From positions 1,249,039-1,282,690 of the forward strand of contig BFEA01000303.1 in assembly GCA_003427395.1 (NCBI GenBank): DNA of 33,652 nt, given 5' to 3'. The stretch is from Chara braunii (lineage: Eukaryota > Streptophyta > Charophyceae > Charales > Characeae). The notes beneath the pieces were generated by a model that was not told the origin of the DNA, searched no databases, and saw only the letters and a list, made by a program, of their open reading frames with translations. The number at the start of each line of letters is the position of its first letter. Within the stretch, counting starts at the first letter, position 1. Both the position numbers and the translations under genes were made by a program. Shown in pieces: positions 1-11,254 of this stretch.

Positions 1-34
1 AGAGCGAGAGAGAGATTGAGAGAGAGAGAGAGAG
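1..34. repeat. GA microsatellite at the window edge
   Basis: Almost pure GA dinucleotides with two small interruptions. The tract continues off the left edge, so its length is unknown. It could be a simple repeat or what is left of a purine-rich tract upstream of an LTR; the next 98 bases show only weak similarity to the bases before the second copy of the 3 kb repeat. Confidence 0.8.
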
Positions 35-132
35 GTGGCAGTATCGTCCGTGTGCAACTGCAGTCACAGACGGACCCCGCGTCTATCTACCGGCCCAAGG
101 ACCGGTTCCGTGAGCAATAAAGGTCGGGACGG

Positions 133-3132
133 TGTCGGGCGGCCGTGAAACAGTCCGTCACCTGAAATGGAAGGAATTCGTCCCTCAACCCGACACCTAG
201 TTAAGATTCTTCGGGTACTCTAGTACGGACTGCCGGGGAAAATTAGGGGTCCTCATAGGAACTCTTAAGACCCCTCCATCGAGCCCAAGAACTAGCCCTT
301 GAAATTGACAAGTTGAACAACCGCCCTTGTTGAGCCTGGCACTTGCCCTTTTCGTGTGTTCCGAAGCTATTTTCGAGGCAGACAGTTTCGGAGCGGGCCA
401 TGATAGTAGGCCTCCGAGCGCTCTTTTTCACACCGACTAGTCGGTGAGGTAAGAGACCTCGGGAATCATCTAATTTGATAATGAAATTAAAAATAGGTAA
501 TAAAAATAAAAATTATGAAAAATAGATCAAAACAAACGATTATCTTATTATTTAACATTCTTTTTTATCGATCACACTCTCGTGGGATTTTAACCACAAA
601 TTGCTTGTTTATTTCACCTTTTTTATTTATACGGATTTTTTAAATATATAATCCTATGTTGGATTTTACCTGATTTTTCCTGATTATTACCCTTGTCACA
701 ACCTGGGTGTTGTTGAGTGAGCTGGGCCGTATTTTGTTAGATCCTCATGGACATTCGTTATACCGACGGTCAAATAAGCGAGACCGGTTTGCTGTTACGG
801 CGGCCTATGGTCACTCGTTCGGATTGGTACGGTCGTTGATTCGACATAGACATGTTGACTGGACCTAGGTACGGTAATCGGTTGGTGCGGCCCTCGGTCT
901 GATTTGAAACGATTGCAGCACTTCAGACTGATGGTATATTTGGCTCTGCAGTTGGTTCGGCTGCGGCAGTGTGGAACTATTATTTTTGGTACGGGAATCC
1001 ACGCGGCATTGCTACGGGCTACTATAGTTCAGTACCATTGTTTCCGGTGCGATCACTAGTTCGGCGCTAGGACAGTCTTCCGCATTTCGGCACACTTAAT
1101 ATTTCTAGTACGGTCTGTGATATGGCATGTGCATGGTCCTGGGGCGGCATATTGCGGTCTCTTCCTATTTTTCGGGTTCGGTAACTGTTACGGTACTGAA
1201 GCGCGACGTTGCAGCTCAACCCTATTTATCTTCTTTCATTCATTGGTCCCGCATTGATGGCCCTCAGAGCAGCTTGATATTGTCACTTTTTGTAGGGAAA
1301 TTATTTTGCCAGAAACACAGTATAAAGTTGTTTAACATTATTGTCTTCTAGTGCCGTATTCTAGTCTGGCTCGGGACTTCTGCAACTTACTCTAATCTTA
1401 CGCCATGGCTGACTCATTTACTGCAGTTCAACATTGAAGTTTGGCAAGGCAACAAGTTTGAAGATGGCACTAATCGTCGCTATTAATTTGGATACGGTGA
1501 TCGCCTCAGAACTGGGCCTGTTTAATCGACGCTGCTCCAAGGTATGGAACCCAGTTGATCCAGGACTGTTGGAGCGGGATCCTGAGCGACAGTTGTGCCA
1601 GGCCACTTATTACTGGTACCAGAAGGGGCAGGGTTGCGAATCCGCACGATTCCAGGACTTGACTCAGTGGCGCTAGACCAACGGAGAATGCAAGGTTATA
1701 TTGGCGGGCCCAGCGAGGAAGGGGGTCTCATATTTCTGCGCGCCTGGTGTACCCCACCCACACTAGCACTCTGGGCAGCGTTCCGATGACCCGATGGGCC
1801 ATTATGACGGGGAGCACGGGGCAGGTGTAGATGAGACAATAAACTCAGAGAGCAAGGAGAAGACCCGGAGGACGGAGGGCAGAGTGCCACGGCCAAGGAG
1901 GCGTGCTTGGTGTCCCCAGTCTTCTCGTGTACTCGACGTGCACAGCGGGTGTAATCACGTGGCAAAGCGATGCAGGAGAAAGCGAAGAAGGGACTGCAAT
2001 AGGAGGGATGTCGACGACATGCTTCCTTGTTGTGTTGTCGCAGGAGAGACCGTTCGGAAGATGGACAACGGCTAAGCTGCTGGTATGAGCTGGTCATCGA
2101 CGCTCCTTGTTGAATGTTTTTCTCGCCAGGGTATGGGGGGGGGAGAATAGTGAGTAAGAGGATCTTCCATGCTGTTAACATTCCTCACGCTGTAAGGGCA
2201 ACACTCGCTACTGCAAACTCCTTCGCGGAACTGGGGGAGTGAACTAAGAAGAAGGGAAAGAACGTGGATTGGGAGTGATGAGAGGTGACATACTACTTGA
2301 CCACGGGCCCAAGACAGTGAGCCGAGGGGTATAAAACACAACATATTTCGCCCGTGCCTCCTCGCGTAAGAGAGCCCCTGTGGTAAATCGGACTCGTGGC
2401 TGTAGCAGCGTTGACCATTGTGGGGTGTGCGGTATATGTCGTGAGGGAGACCTTATATAAGGTCCTGTGGGTCTCCAGGAATCGAGCCAGAAGTCTACAG
2501 TGTTCTTAGCACTCGCTTATGATCTTCAGGGAGCTAATGCAAAGTACAATTCGAACAGGGATAAGGCCATTGATGACGAGAGCAGAAAACCCCAATCATG
2601 GATCGGGCAAAGGAGTGAGGGTAAGCGAAGGGTACAGGTAAGTACAACCACAGCTGGAAACTTCGTGTTGGTGTGCCCCGTCTCAAAGACGGTTAGGTGC
2701 ATTCGTAAATCAAGTTGGGTGGGGAAGTTTGATGAACCAGCTATGAACGGTCTCAAGAGACGGTCAGAGAAGGGAGAGAAGGAGTAGGAGTTTTAAGGGT
2801 TAGAACCGAGTAGGGGCGTGCGTGCGAGAGTGTATTTCAATCAAGTGATATGGAAGAAGCGGCGAGGAGAGGCAATAAGCTAGGAAACGATAAATCTATG
2901 GGGTGTGCTCTATCATGTGTAAGCAAGAAAGAGAAAGAGTAAAAAAAAGACGTACAACGTGAAAGGAACGTCATTGGGGGTAAGGGCTCGGAACTGAGAA
3001 GGTTCATTAAAAAGAAGAGAACACACTTTCATATTGAGTGCCCCAGATCGAACAGTCACATATAAAGGAGAGAGCGGGAAGGTGCAAACTCGGATCAGTG
3101 GCATCAGCCCGCGTTACTATTTTTTTTCTGAG
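133..3132 (+). repeat. 3.0 kb direct repeat, copy A (LTR, or LTR plus 5' internal region, of a Ty3/gypsy element)
   Basis: This segment aligns nearly end to end with 5761-8720 in the same orientation, at very roughly 85-90 percent identity by eye with many small indels. Both copies begin with TGTCGGGCG and share an AT-rich stretch with AAAATAAAAATAA runs (about 480-660), a zone rich in degenerate TTGGTACGG/TTCGG words (about 700-1350), and a zone with short open frames on both strands (about 1430-2180). Similarity stops at CTGAGAA (about 3134), where this copy runs directly into the RT active-site box. It may be a very long LTR. Alternatively it may contain a shorter LTR followed by gag, protease and the first part of RT. 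No clear PBS, TG...CA pair or target duplication was found, so the LTR limits are not settled. No intact gene lies inside. Confidence 0.75.
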
Positions 3133-4002
3133 AAGGTGGATGTCTTTCTAGATGACTTTCCGATTTAAGGGTCGGTGGAAAAGGACGAGACAGAGGTCGC
3201 TCCTGGTGTTAGGAGGTTTGGGGAGCAACAACTGACAGATATTTACATAATCCTAGAGCAGCTAGATGACGCCAATTTAACGGTGAGTGAGACGAAAAGC
3301 AGATGGGCAGTCTCATCTATAAAGATTCTACGGTTTATTTGCGACGCAAGAGGATGACAGGTAGATCCGACAAAGCTAGATAAGTTTCTGAACTGGTCGT
3401 CACCGTTGTATAGTGCCACAAAAGTTTGTCAATTCTTGGGGTCATAGGCTACTGGAGAATCTTCATGCGTGGATACGCGAAGAAGGCGGAGCCGCTGAGG
3501 ATTCTCCTTCGAAAGAATGAACAATTTTGCTGGAATTCTCCTCAAGAACTCGCCATGTAACTTTCAAGGAGGAATTAAAGGAAGGAGGACGTATCATAGG
3601 CGTACCATTCTTTGAGGACGAGACAAACGGGTCTTTGATAGTATCTACGGATGCTGGACCATGTTCAGCCGGAGGATTGCTTTCCCAAAAAAACGTTGAG
3701 GGAAGGAGAGACTATTGAGGTTCGAGAGTCAAACGCTTAACAATGCGGAACGTAACTACAGTCAATTAATAAAAGAGGTGTTAGTTGTCCTGCGATGCTT
3801 GGATGCGTTCAGACACTACATATATGGGAGACAATTTATCTTACGGGTAGATCCTACAACCGTTGCTTCAGTGCTGCAGAAGGATTTTAGCCTGACTGAC
3901 CCTACTATAGCGCGATGGTTAATTATGATCCAACTTTTGACTACACTGTTGAGAGGATCTCTACACTAAGAACGGAGTCGCCGATGGGCTTTCGCGGATT
4001 CT
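3133..4002 (+). pseudogene. pol: Ty3/gypsy pol remnant: end of reverse transcriptase and RNase H
   Basis: In an intact element this part of pol copies RNA to DNA and degrades the RNA strand. The reading frame opens with V-D-V-F-L-D-D-F-P-I (about 3136-3165), whose FLDD is the [YF]xDD catalytic box of RT. A stop (TAA, 3166) follows at once, then the thumb/connection region with L-G-x-x-x-Y-W-R-I-F, typical of the FLGxxxYYRxFI motif (about 3432-3465). RNase H shows S-T-D-A-G (about 3640), N-N-A-E-R-N-Y (about 3738), R-V-D-P-T-T (about 3846) and V-A-D-G-L-S-R (about 3974), matching the conserved acidic positions and ADxLSR signature of gypsy RNase H. There are at least two in-frame stops and three or four frameshifts, so it is inactive. 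RT upstream of FLDD is not recognisable. Similarity to the repeat downstream (copy B) ends just before this block. Confidence 0.88.
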
Positions 4003-5370
4003 GATTGACACTGAGCGACCGATAAGTGTGGCGACACTGACCATGACTAAGCCGAGACGAGCGGATCGCTTTCTGGTTAATCTTTACGAAGGGAAGTATC
4101 AGACAATTGGACTGCATCTATCGGGTGAGGAGAGTCTAGACCCGGAGATCAGAAGACGGACGACTTAGTTTTGTCTTAGATCGGGGAATCTGTTTCGTAG
4201 ACCAACGGGGTCAGGAATGCCTCTACGAGTGGTCTACGATCCAGAAGAGAAGCAACCTATAGTAGTTGAAGTCCATGACGGTGTAGTTGGTGGACATAGA
4301 GGGGTGAAAGACACGCATGAGAAGATGCACATGAGAAGGTGAGTATGACGGTACAAGAACGTTGAGAAGTACTGCATGACCTGCGAGGAGCGCCCAAAGA
4401 GAGCTCGTGTGAGATACAAGGAATCTCTTCACTTTTTGTATCCTACTCGACCAGGGAAGAAGATTCATATAGACTTAGTAAAAATGTCGAAAGGGGTAGG
4501 AAATATGAATTGTGTGGTGAACATGTTTTTTTGACGGTAAGTCCATCAGAACAAAGTCGGTTAAAGAAGTTAAGAACTTTGTCTTAAAATACCTGTCTAG
4601 ATACGGCTGTGTCAGTAGGATTGTAATGGATAGAGGAGCAGAGTTTCTGGCAGACGAAGTGCAAAAGGTGTTCAAGAAGGCAGGGGCTAGAGTATCGATA
4701 GCCACTGCTTACCACCCTCAGTCCAACTCGCCTGTAGAAAGAGGTCATCAATCCTTGATAGCGTCTCTATCTAAGTGGTATAGAGGAAAAGACAGTGACT
4801 GGCTACGATATTTTCGATATGCGATTTGGGCAGACAATGTCACGGTCTGGACTAGTACAGGTTGTCCTCCTTACACTCTATAATTTGGGAGGCATTGCTC
4901 TTTGCCCATAGAGTTCCACGTTGACAGCTGGACTACTGTCGACTGGGCTGACAACATGTCGCGAGAGGAGCTCCTAGTTGCGCGAACGTGACAGATAACC
5001 TATGGGTTAGAAGAGAAGCTGTTGGCGGCAGCGGATCGACTGGCTGTAGAAAAAGAGAAGGGGAAGGAGAGATGAGATAAGAATATCAGGATAAGAAAGG
5101 ACAAGATAAGTGTAGGGGATATGGTTTTTCTCTATGACGCAGCTTTGGAAAGGACATGGTCAAGAAAAACTGGTGAATAGATGGATGGGGCCTTATCACA
5201 TGGTCGGGGCGCTCGACTGGGAAGCTTATATGATTGTTGAATTTGATGGATCTAAGTAGAGGGACCTAGTAGCGGGGGCTAGATTGAAATTGTTCAGGCC
5301 AAGAAGACATCTGATACCTACGCCAACACTATCCGATTCCAAGGGAAAAAGGAAGGCCAAGGCATAGAGG
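4003..5370 (+). pseudogene. pol: Ty3/gypsy integrase remnant
   Basis: Integrase joins the element DNA to the host chromosome. The zinc-binding HHCC domain is visible as H-D-G-V-V-G-G-H-R-G (about 4273) and C-M-T-C (about 4375). The catalytic triad is present: D in H-I-D-L-V (about 4470), D in V-M-D-R-G (about 4629) and E in S-P-V-E-R-G (about 4737). The last two are separated by 35 residues, as in DD35E enzymes. The C-terminal GPY/F module is seen as R-W-M-G-P-Y (about 5180-5200), followed by R-L-K-L-F-R-P-R (about 5283). No chromodomain signature was seen after it. Stops near 4167, 4341, 4532, 4881, 4989 and 5258 plus frameshifts break the frame. Order RT-RNase H-integrase defines the Ty3/gypsy class rather than copia. 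Confidence 0.9.
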
Positions 5371-5760
5371 CGCTTCGAGATAGGATAGAGCTTAAGAAAG
5401 AGGAAGAGAGTAGAGACGCGAAAAGTGAAGGGATTGGCACTAGGAAAGAAAAAGAAATGGTTTTCCGTACTTAGGAGGCCGAGACGGAGAGTCCGAGTTA
5501 GATGAGGTAGTACACCGAAATCACTTCCATCCCAACGAAGGAAGAGGCGGAAAAACACTCCTCTGCCTATACCTAAGCACCGAGACATAGTAGGGGCAGA
5601 AAACATCTTCTCAGTCCCAGTGTTCCCGGAAAACCCAAACATAAAGCGGTTAAGTGTCGACATGGGAAACACATACGGGCAGTCACTTGAAAACTTGTAT
5701 GTTTCCTCTTACCGAAACGGCAGGATCTCGACGGGGACGTCGAGACGAGATCCGGCTGAC
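5371..5760 (+). other. Tail of the gypsy internal region
   Basis: Follows the integrase remnant and precedes the second 3 kb repeat. It begins with a purine-rich stretch (about 5371-5465, GAAAG/GAGAG words), which could be lysine/glutamate-rich coding sequence or a polypurine-like tract, though it is about 300 bases from the repeat start. No domain was recognised. Short open frames occur on both strands but none is convincing. Confidence 0.5.
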
Positions 5761-8720
5761 TGTCGGGCGACCGCAAACCAGGCGGCCACCCGAAATGGAA
5801 GGAATTCGTCCCTCAACTCGACACCTAGTTAAGATTCTTCGGGTACTCTAATAGGGACTGCCGGGGAAAATTAGGGGTCCTGGAAGGAACTCTGAAAACC
5901 CCTGCATCGAGCCCAGGAGCTAACCCTTGAAATTGATAAGCTGAACAACCGCCCTCATTGAACCTGACACTTGCCCTTTTCGTCTGTTCCGAAGTTATTT
6001 TCGAGGCAGCCAATTGTGGAGCGGGGCATGATAGTAGGCCTCCTAGCGGTCTTTTTCACTCCGACTAGTCGATGAGGTAAGAGACCTCGGGAATCATCTA
6101 ATTTGATAATGAAAATAAAAATAAGTAATAAAAATAAAAATGATAAAAAATAAATCAAAACAAAGGATTATCTTATTATTTAACATTTTTTTTATCGATC
6201 ACACTCTTGCAGGATTTTAACTGGAAATTGCTTGTTTATTTTGCCTTTTTTATTTATACACATTTTCTTTATGTATAATCCTTTGTTGGGTCTTACCTGA
6301 GTTTTGCTGATTATTACCCTTGTCACAACCCGGGTATTGCTGAGTGAGCTGGGCCGTATTTTACTAGATCCTCATGGACATTGGTTATACCGACGGTCAG
6401 ATCAGCCAAACCGGTTTACTGTTATGGCGGCCTATGATCACTGGTTCGGATTGGTACGGTTATTGGTTCGGCATAGACATGTGGACTGGACCTAGGTACG
6501 ATAATTGGTTGGTACGGCCTTCGGTCTAATCTGAAACGATTGCAACACTCCGGTCTGATGGTATATTTGGCTCTTCGGTTAGTTCGGTTGCGGCAGTGTG
6601 GAACTATTATTTTTGGTATGGGAATTCATGCGGCATTGCTACGGGCTACTGCAGTTCACTGTTTCGACGCTAGGACAATCTTCTGTAGTTCGACATACTT
6701 ATTTCTAGTACGGTCACTGATACGACATGTGCATGGTACTGGGGCAGAATGTGGTGGCTTGTTCCTATTTTTCGGGTTCGGTAACTGTTACGGTACTGAA
6801 GCAGGACGTTGCAGCTCAACCCTATTTATCTCCTTTCATTCATTGGTATGGCATTGGTGGCCCTCAAAGCAGCTTCATATTATCACTTTTGGTAGGGAAA
6901 TTATTTTGCCACAGACACGGTATAAAGTTGTTTAACGTGACTGTCTTCTGGTGCGGTATTATAGTCTGGCTCGGGACTGCTGCAACTTACTTTAATCTTA
7001 CGCCATGGCTAACTCAGTTACTGCGGTGCAACACCAAAATTTTGGCAAGACAGCTAGTTTGAAGATGGCACTGATCGCTGCTATTAATTCGGACACGGCG
7101 ATCGCCTCAGAACTGAGCCCGTTTAATTGACGCTGCTCCAAGGTACGAAGCCCAGGTGATCCAGGACTGTCAGACCGGGAGCCTGGGCGACAGCTGTGCC
7201 AGACCACTTATTACTGGTACCAGAAGGGGCAGGGTTCTAAGTCGGCATGATTCCAGGACCTGACTCAGTGCCGCTAGACCAACAGTGAATGCAAGGCTAT
7301 ATTGGCGGGCCCAGCGAGGAAGGGGGTCTCATTTTTCTGCGCACCTGGTGTACCCCGCCACTTTGGACAACGTTCTGATGACCCGATTGACGATTGCAAC
7401 GGGGAGCACGCGGCAGGTGTAGAGGAGACAGTAAACTCAGAGAGTGAGGAGGGGATCTGGAGGAAGGAGAGCAGAGTGTCGCGGACAAGGAGGCGTGCCT
7501 GGTGTCCCCAATCTTCTCGTGTACTGGACGCGCACAGCGGGCGTAATCGCGCGGCAAAGCGATGCAGGAGAAAGCGAAGAAGGAACTGCGATAGGAGGGA
7601 TGCCGACGGCGTGCTTCGTTGTTGTGCTGTTGCGGGAGAGACCATCTGGAAGACGGACGACGACTAAGCTGCTGGTATGATCTGGTCATCGAGGCTCCTT
7701 GTTGAATGTCTTTCTCGCCAGGGTATCGGGGGAGGAGAACAATGAGTAAAAGGATCTTCCGGGCTCTTTACATTCCTCACGCTGTAAGGGCAACACTCAC
7801 TACTGGAGACTTCTTCGCGGAAGTGGGGGAGTGAACTAAGAAGAAGGGAAAGAATGTGGATTGGGAGTCATGAGAGGTAACATACTACTTGACCGGGGGC
7901 CCGAGACAATGAGCTGGTGGTACGAAACGCAACAGCTTTCGCCCGTGCCTCCTTGCATAAGAGAGCTCCAGTGGTAAATCAGACTCGTTGCTACAGCAGC
8001 GTTGACCATTGCGGGGTGTGCGGTCTATGTCGTGCGGGAGACCTTATATCAGGTCCTGCAGGTCTCCAGGAATCGAGCCAAAAGTCTATGATGTTCTGAG
8101 CACTTGCTTGTGATCTTCAGGGAGCTAATTCAAAGTACAATTCGAACAGGGATAAGACCGTTGATGACGAGAGCAGAAAACCCCGATCACGGATCGGGCG
8201 AAGGAGTGAGCGTAAGCGAAGGGTACAGGTAAGTAAAACCACAAGTCGAAACTTCGCGCTAGTGCGCCCAGTCTCAAATACGGTTAGTTGCATTCGTAAA
8301 TCGAGCTGGTGGGGAAGTTTGATGAACCAGCTATGAACGGTCTCATGAGAAGGTCAGAGAAGGAAGAGAAGGAGTGAGAGTTCCAAGGGCTAGAACCGAA
8401 TAGGGGCGCGAGTGCGAGGGTGTATTTCGATCAAGTAATATGGCAGGCGCGGTGAGGAGAGGCAGTAAGCTACGAAACGATAAATCTATGCCATTAGGGT
8501 GGACTCTACCGCGTGTAAGCAAGAAAGAGAAAGAGTAAATGGGAGACATACGAAGTGAAAGGAACTCCAATGGGGTTAAGGGCTCGGAACTGAGAAGGTT
8601 CATTAAAAAGATGAGAACACGCTTTCATATTGAGTGCCCCAGATCAAACGGTCACATACAAAGGAGAGAGCAGGGAGGAGCAAACTCAGATCAGCCCGCC
8701 TTGCTAATTTTTCTGAGAAA
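5761..8720 (+). repeat. 3.0 kb direct repeat, copy B
   Basis: Partner of 133-3132, starting with the same TGTCGGGCG and ending at the same CTGAGAA. After that the sequence diverges, whereas copy A continues into pol. TGTCACAACCC near 6321 (and its equivalent near 695) is an alternative LTR-start candidate. Both copies keep an arginine-rich plus-strand frame, its serine/leucine-rich minus-strand mirror and a third plus frame ending K-L-L-V-stop-(S/A)-G-H-R (about 7666-7690 here). The third frame is loosely reminiscent of a retroviral-type protease start but has TGA where the catalytic Asp would sit. Degenerate throughout. If the pair are true LTRs this is the 3' LTR; if not, this is a second, truncated tandem unit. 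Confidence 0.75.
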
Positions 8721-9155
8721 TTAGTTTATTTCGCAGCTATAAACCCCACTGTCCGCGCCGTGTGAAAGTGAGTTTGAGTGCGTGAATGCATTTGAGTGTG
8801 TGTGTGTGTGTGTCTGTGGTAGTAGGTATGAGAAACTGGCCTTCATACTCCTATGATCGCGAGACATTGGGGGGGGTTTGTTCAGTGTGGGTAAACCACG
8901 GCGATTCGAGAGGTAGGGCGGGCTCTGCTTTGATGCAAGCGAATAAAAATCTCCTCTCTAGGGCTAATGTGATTCGTATCTGACAATTCTTCGCCCTAGA
9001 GTTGACCAATACCTTCCAAGTTTGCAGTTGTTGTAAGAGAGGATTGTTGTCCTCTCTATCGACGATAGAAGGCACTTGTCCTGGATGCTTTGTGAGGGCA
9101 TATTTGCTGATCATCGCAACAGCCAATCAAAGACCATCACCTGTGTCTTTTTAAC
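8721..9155. other. Intergenic stretch with a short TG run
   Basis: Outside the gypsy repeat. It contains a TG dinucleotide run at 8796-8813 and otherwise unique-looking sequence with short unconvincing frames on both strands. I see no gene, domain or mobile-element end here. Confidence 0.5.
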
Positions 9156-9300
9156 GGGGAATGGGGGAATTAAACTCCCGTTGAATCCCGTTGAGTTCTG
9201 AAAAATCTCATTGAATTCCCGTTCAACACGAAAACGAGTCGCTCCCGCGCTTTTCGGAAAAACGGAATTGATGCGCGGGGTCCGGAACACGTGGCCTTAG
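9156..9300. repeat. GTTGAATC-rich block, left boundary candidate
   Basis: Carries repeated CCCGTTGAATCCCGTTGAG and TTGAATTCCCGTTCAAC words that can pair with each other. A related block in largely inverted sense lies at 11480-11590, with GATTCAAC words. The two blocks bracket about 2.3 kb of AT-rich sequence without genes. They could be diverged subterminal repeats of a non-autonomous DNA transposon. No target duplication was identified. Confidence 0.4.
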
Positions 9301-10134
9301 GGGGGAAAAAAAAAATAATAAAAAAAATTCTCGCGACCCCTGAAGCACCTCTTATACCACCGAATTAGACCAACACCAACCGGCCTGCCACCCGCCACGC
9401 ACCAAGCCCCCGACACAAGTCCCCAAACCTACCCCGAAACCCTCTAAGTCATCTGCCCCCCCATCCCCCAACCCCCAAGGCCCGAGTTATGTATGTGCAG
9501 GGGTGAGGTCCTATTAGCAGTCGGATAGGAGTCTGGCCGATCCAGTGTGACACTGAGTGGCAGTGGCCTTACAGGTTCATTACGAATTTCTGGGCTGAGA
9601 AAACAGAAGAAAGACAAAAAAAAGAAAAGAAACAGAGACGTCCTACCGGAAATCACGGCACAGTGCTTCCCAGCCATCAGATCACGAATGATCTCAGACT
9701 GATGGTGGTGGTTGCAACAACAGTGAACAAAGTAACCGCCACATTTCCTGGAATAAACTTGACTTCTATCAGCACTGATCCCGACACCCTCCATATACTC
9801 TGTGATTGAAGGAGGGCTCCACCCAATGAGATAATTGCACAACAGCAACTTAAAGTAAAATACTGAAAATCTTATGTCCAGTGGGCCTAAGGCCGACCCC
9901 ACCCTTGTTTGGGGTTGGCCACACCCGCAACCGATTTAAAAGATTCTGGCGGGAAGCTTTCTGTGCACAGGCATGCCCAATGTTAAGGAGAGGACGAGGG
10001 GAACGAAGATCTCCTTACTTTTTCGGGTAATACAAGTAAAATACTGACCGTGGGATCACGAGTACTGCACGACAGGATTTGGGTCACTCAATTGCCCCAC
10101 AAACTCGTTTTTATCCTATCCCGTTGCTAGTGGG
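9301..10134. other. Gene-free stretch
   Basis: C-rich stretch (about 9340-9480), then mixed sequence. A minus-strand open frame of 152 codons (9444-9902) has a hydrophobic, phenylalanine-rich middle created by an A-rich tract and matches nothing I recognise. At 10113-10144 there is a 32-base segment closely resembling one arm of the foldback at 27401-27554 (shared core TTGCTAGTGGGACC, then CGCCCC), evidence of a dispersed repeat. Confidence 0.45.
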
Positions 10135-10310
10135 ACCTCGCCCCCGATGTGCTGTGTGTGCGCGCATGTGTGTATGTGTATGCCTGTGTGTGAGAGTGTG
10201 TCTGTGCATGAATATGTTTGTATGCGCGTGTGTTTGTAAGTGTGTGTGTGTGTGTGCATATGTGTGTATATTTATGTCTGTTATGTGTCTCTGTTTGTGC
10301 GAGCGTATCC
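10135..10310. repeat. Degenerate TG-rich microsatellite
   Basis: About 175 bases dominated by TG with interspersed C, A and T (TGTGTGTATGTGTATGCC style). It gives spurious cysteine/valine-rich or histidine/threonine-rich open frames on the two strands. An old, decayed dinucleotide tract able to adopt Z-DNA-like structure; no coding role inferred. Confidence 0.85.
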
Positions 10311-10395
10311 GCTTTTCCATTTTTTTTTTTCTTTTATGTTTTTTTCTTTTTTATATACATGAAGTAAAAATAAAATAAAAAAATGGGGTAACTTT

Positions 10396-10557
10396 GGCGC
10401 AGTCACGAAAACAGTTTGTAATTGCACTTGAGGCAATCCCGCGAACACAACACACCCCCACGCGACCCCACCGGACCCGAAACGTGGGTCATATACATTC
10501 AGCATTACCGGCCCTTTTGCCTCAAGTGCAATTACAAACTCAAACCCTGACTGCACC
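10396..10557. repeat. Foldback hairpin, 23-bp perfect stem with partial extension
   Basis: Bases 10414-10436 are the exact reverse complement of 10517-10539 (core AATTGCACTTGAGGCAA). The arms continue outward, after a mismatched stretch, with GGCGCAGTCA (10396) against the complement of TGACTGCACC (ending 10557). The loop is 80 bases and GC-richer than its surroundings. Shape and size fit a small foldback MITE or a miRNA-like precursor; no target duplication is evident. Confidence 0.8.
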
Positions 10558-11254
10558 GTAGTTTTCTCATAAAAAATTGTTGTACATCTTTGAAATGTCT
10601 ATAGCCCTATATTTTTAGCATGTTTTTCTGTTGTTTTTTTTAAGCCCTAAAAATATCTCAGTGTAACCCCCAAAAAAAACCTCACACTCACACTCACACC
10701 CGTGAGTGCGAGTGGGTTGTGTGGGAGAGTGTTGGCCATAGCCTCTGCTGCTACTCGATGAAGGGTGGGGGACGATGAGAAAGGGAGGCACAGCTACTGG
10801 CAGGTCTTGGTCTTTGTGTTAGCCAGACCCCCACTGGCGGCCCCAACCCTATACCCTAACCATTAGGGGCAAGGGGCAACATGAAATCTCCCCTTCACAG
10901 AAAGAGGAAACTATGCTTGCAGGGGTCCCCTCTAGATAGTCTTAGGAGTAGGTAGTGGAAGGTAAAAGAAACAGAAGTTGAGAGAAGAATATAGAAAAAA
11001 AAAAAAAAAAAAAAAACTCATTTCATTTTTTTTTTATTTTTTTTTTTCATTGTCTTTACGTTTTTGTTTTTTTTTAAATATAGTAAAAGCTCAAAAAATA
11101 AAAATAAAAATATGAGGTTCTAGACTAGGCTACCAGCCGGGCCGCCCGGGTCCCGAGTGGCCAGCCCGTGCAAGGATTAGGTAAGGTCCCAGCAAAAAAA
11201 AAAAAAAAAAAAAAAATCACAAATTCTGAAAAAAAACTATGTTATGCAGAAAAA
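10558..11254. other. Gene-free AT-rich stretch with two poly-A tracts
   Basis: Contains A22 at 10995-11016 and A23 at 11194-11216. The roughly 85 bases before the second tract are GC-rich and end in AAGGTCCCAGC, which could be the 3' end of a short retroposed element, but no A/B box pair was identified. Also contains a CACTCACACTCACACCC run near 10684. No gene seen. Confidence 0.5.

Noticed and set aside
1696-2181. Minus-strand frame of 161 codons conserved between the two 3 kb repeats as a real gene
   Set aside because: Two plus-strand frames over the same bases are also open in both copies, so openness reflects composition and common descent rather than coding.
11110-11216. SINE with poly-A tail
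   Set aside because: The tail is clear but no pol III A and B box pair could be identified, so only the poly-A is reported.
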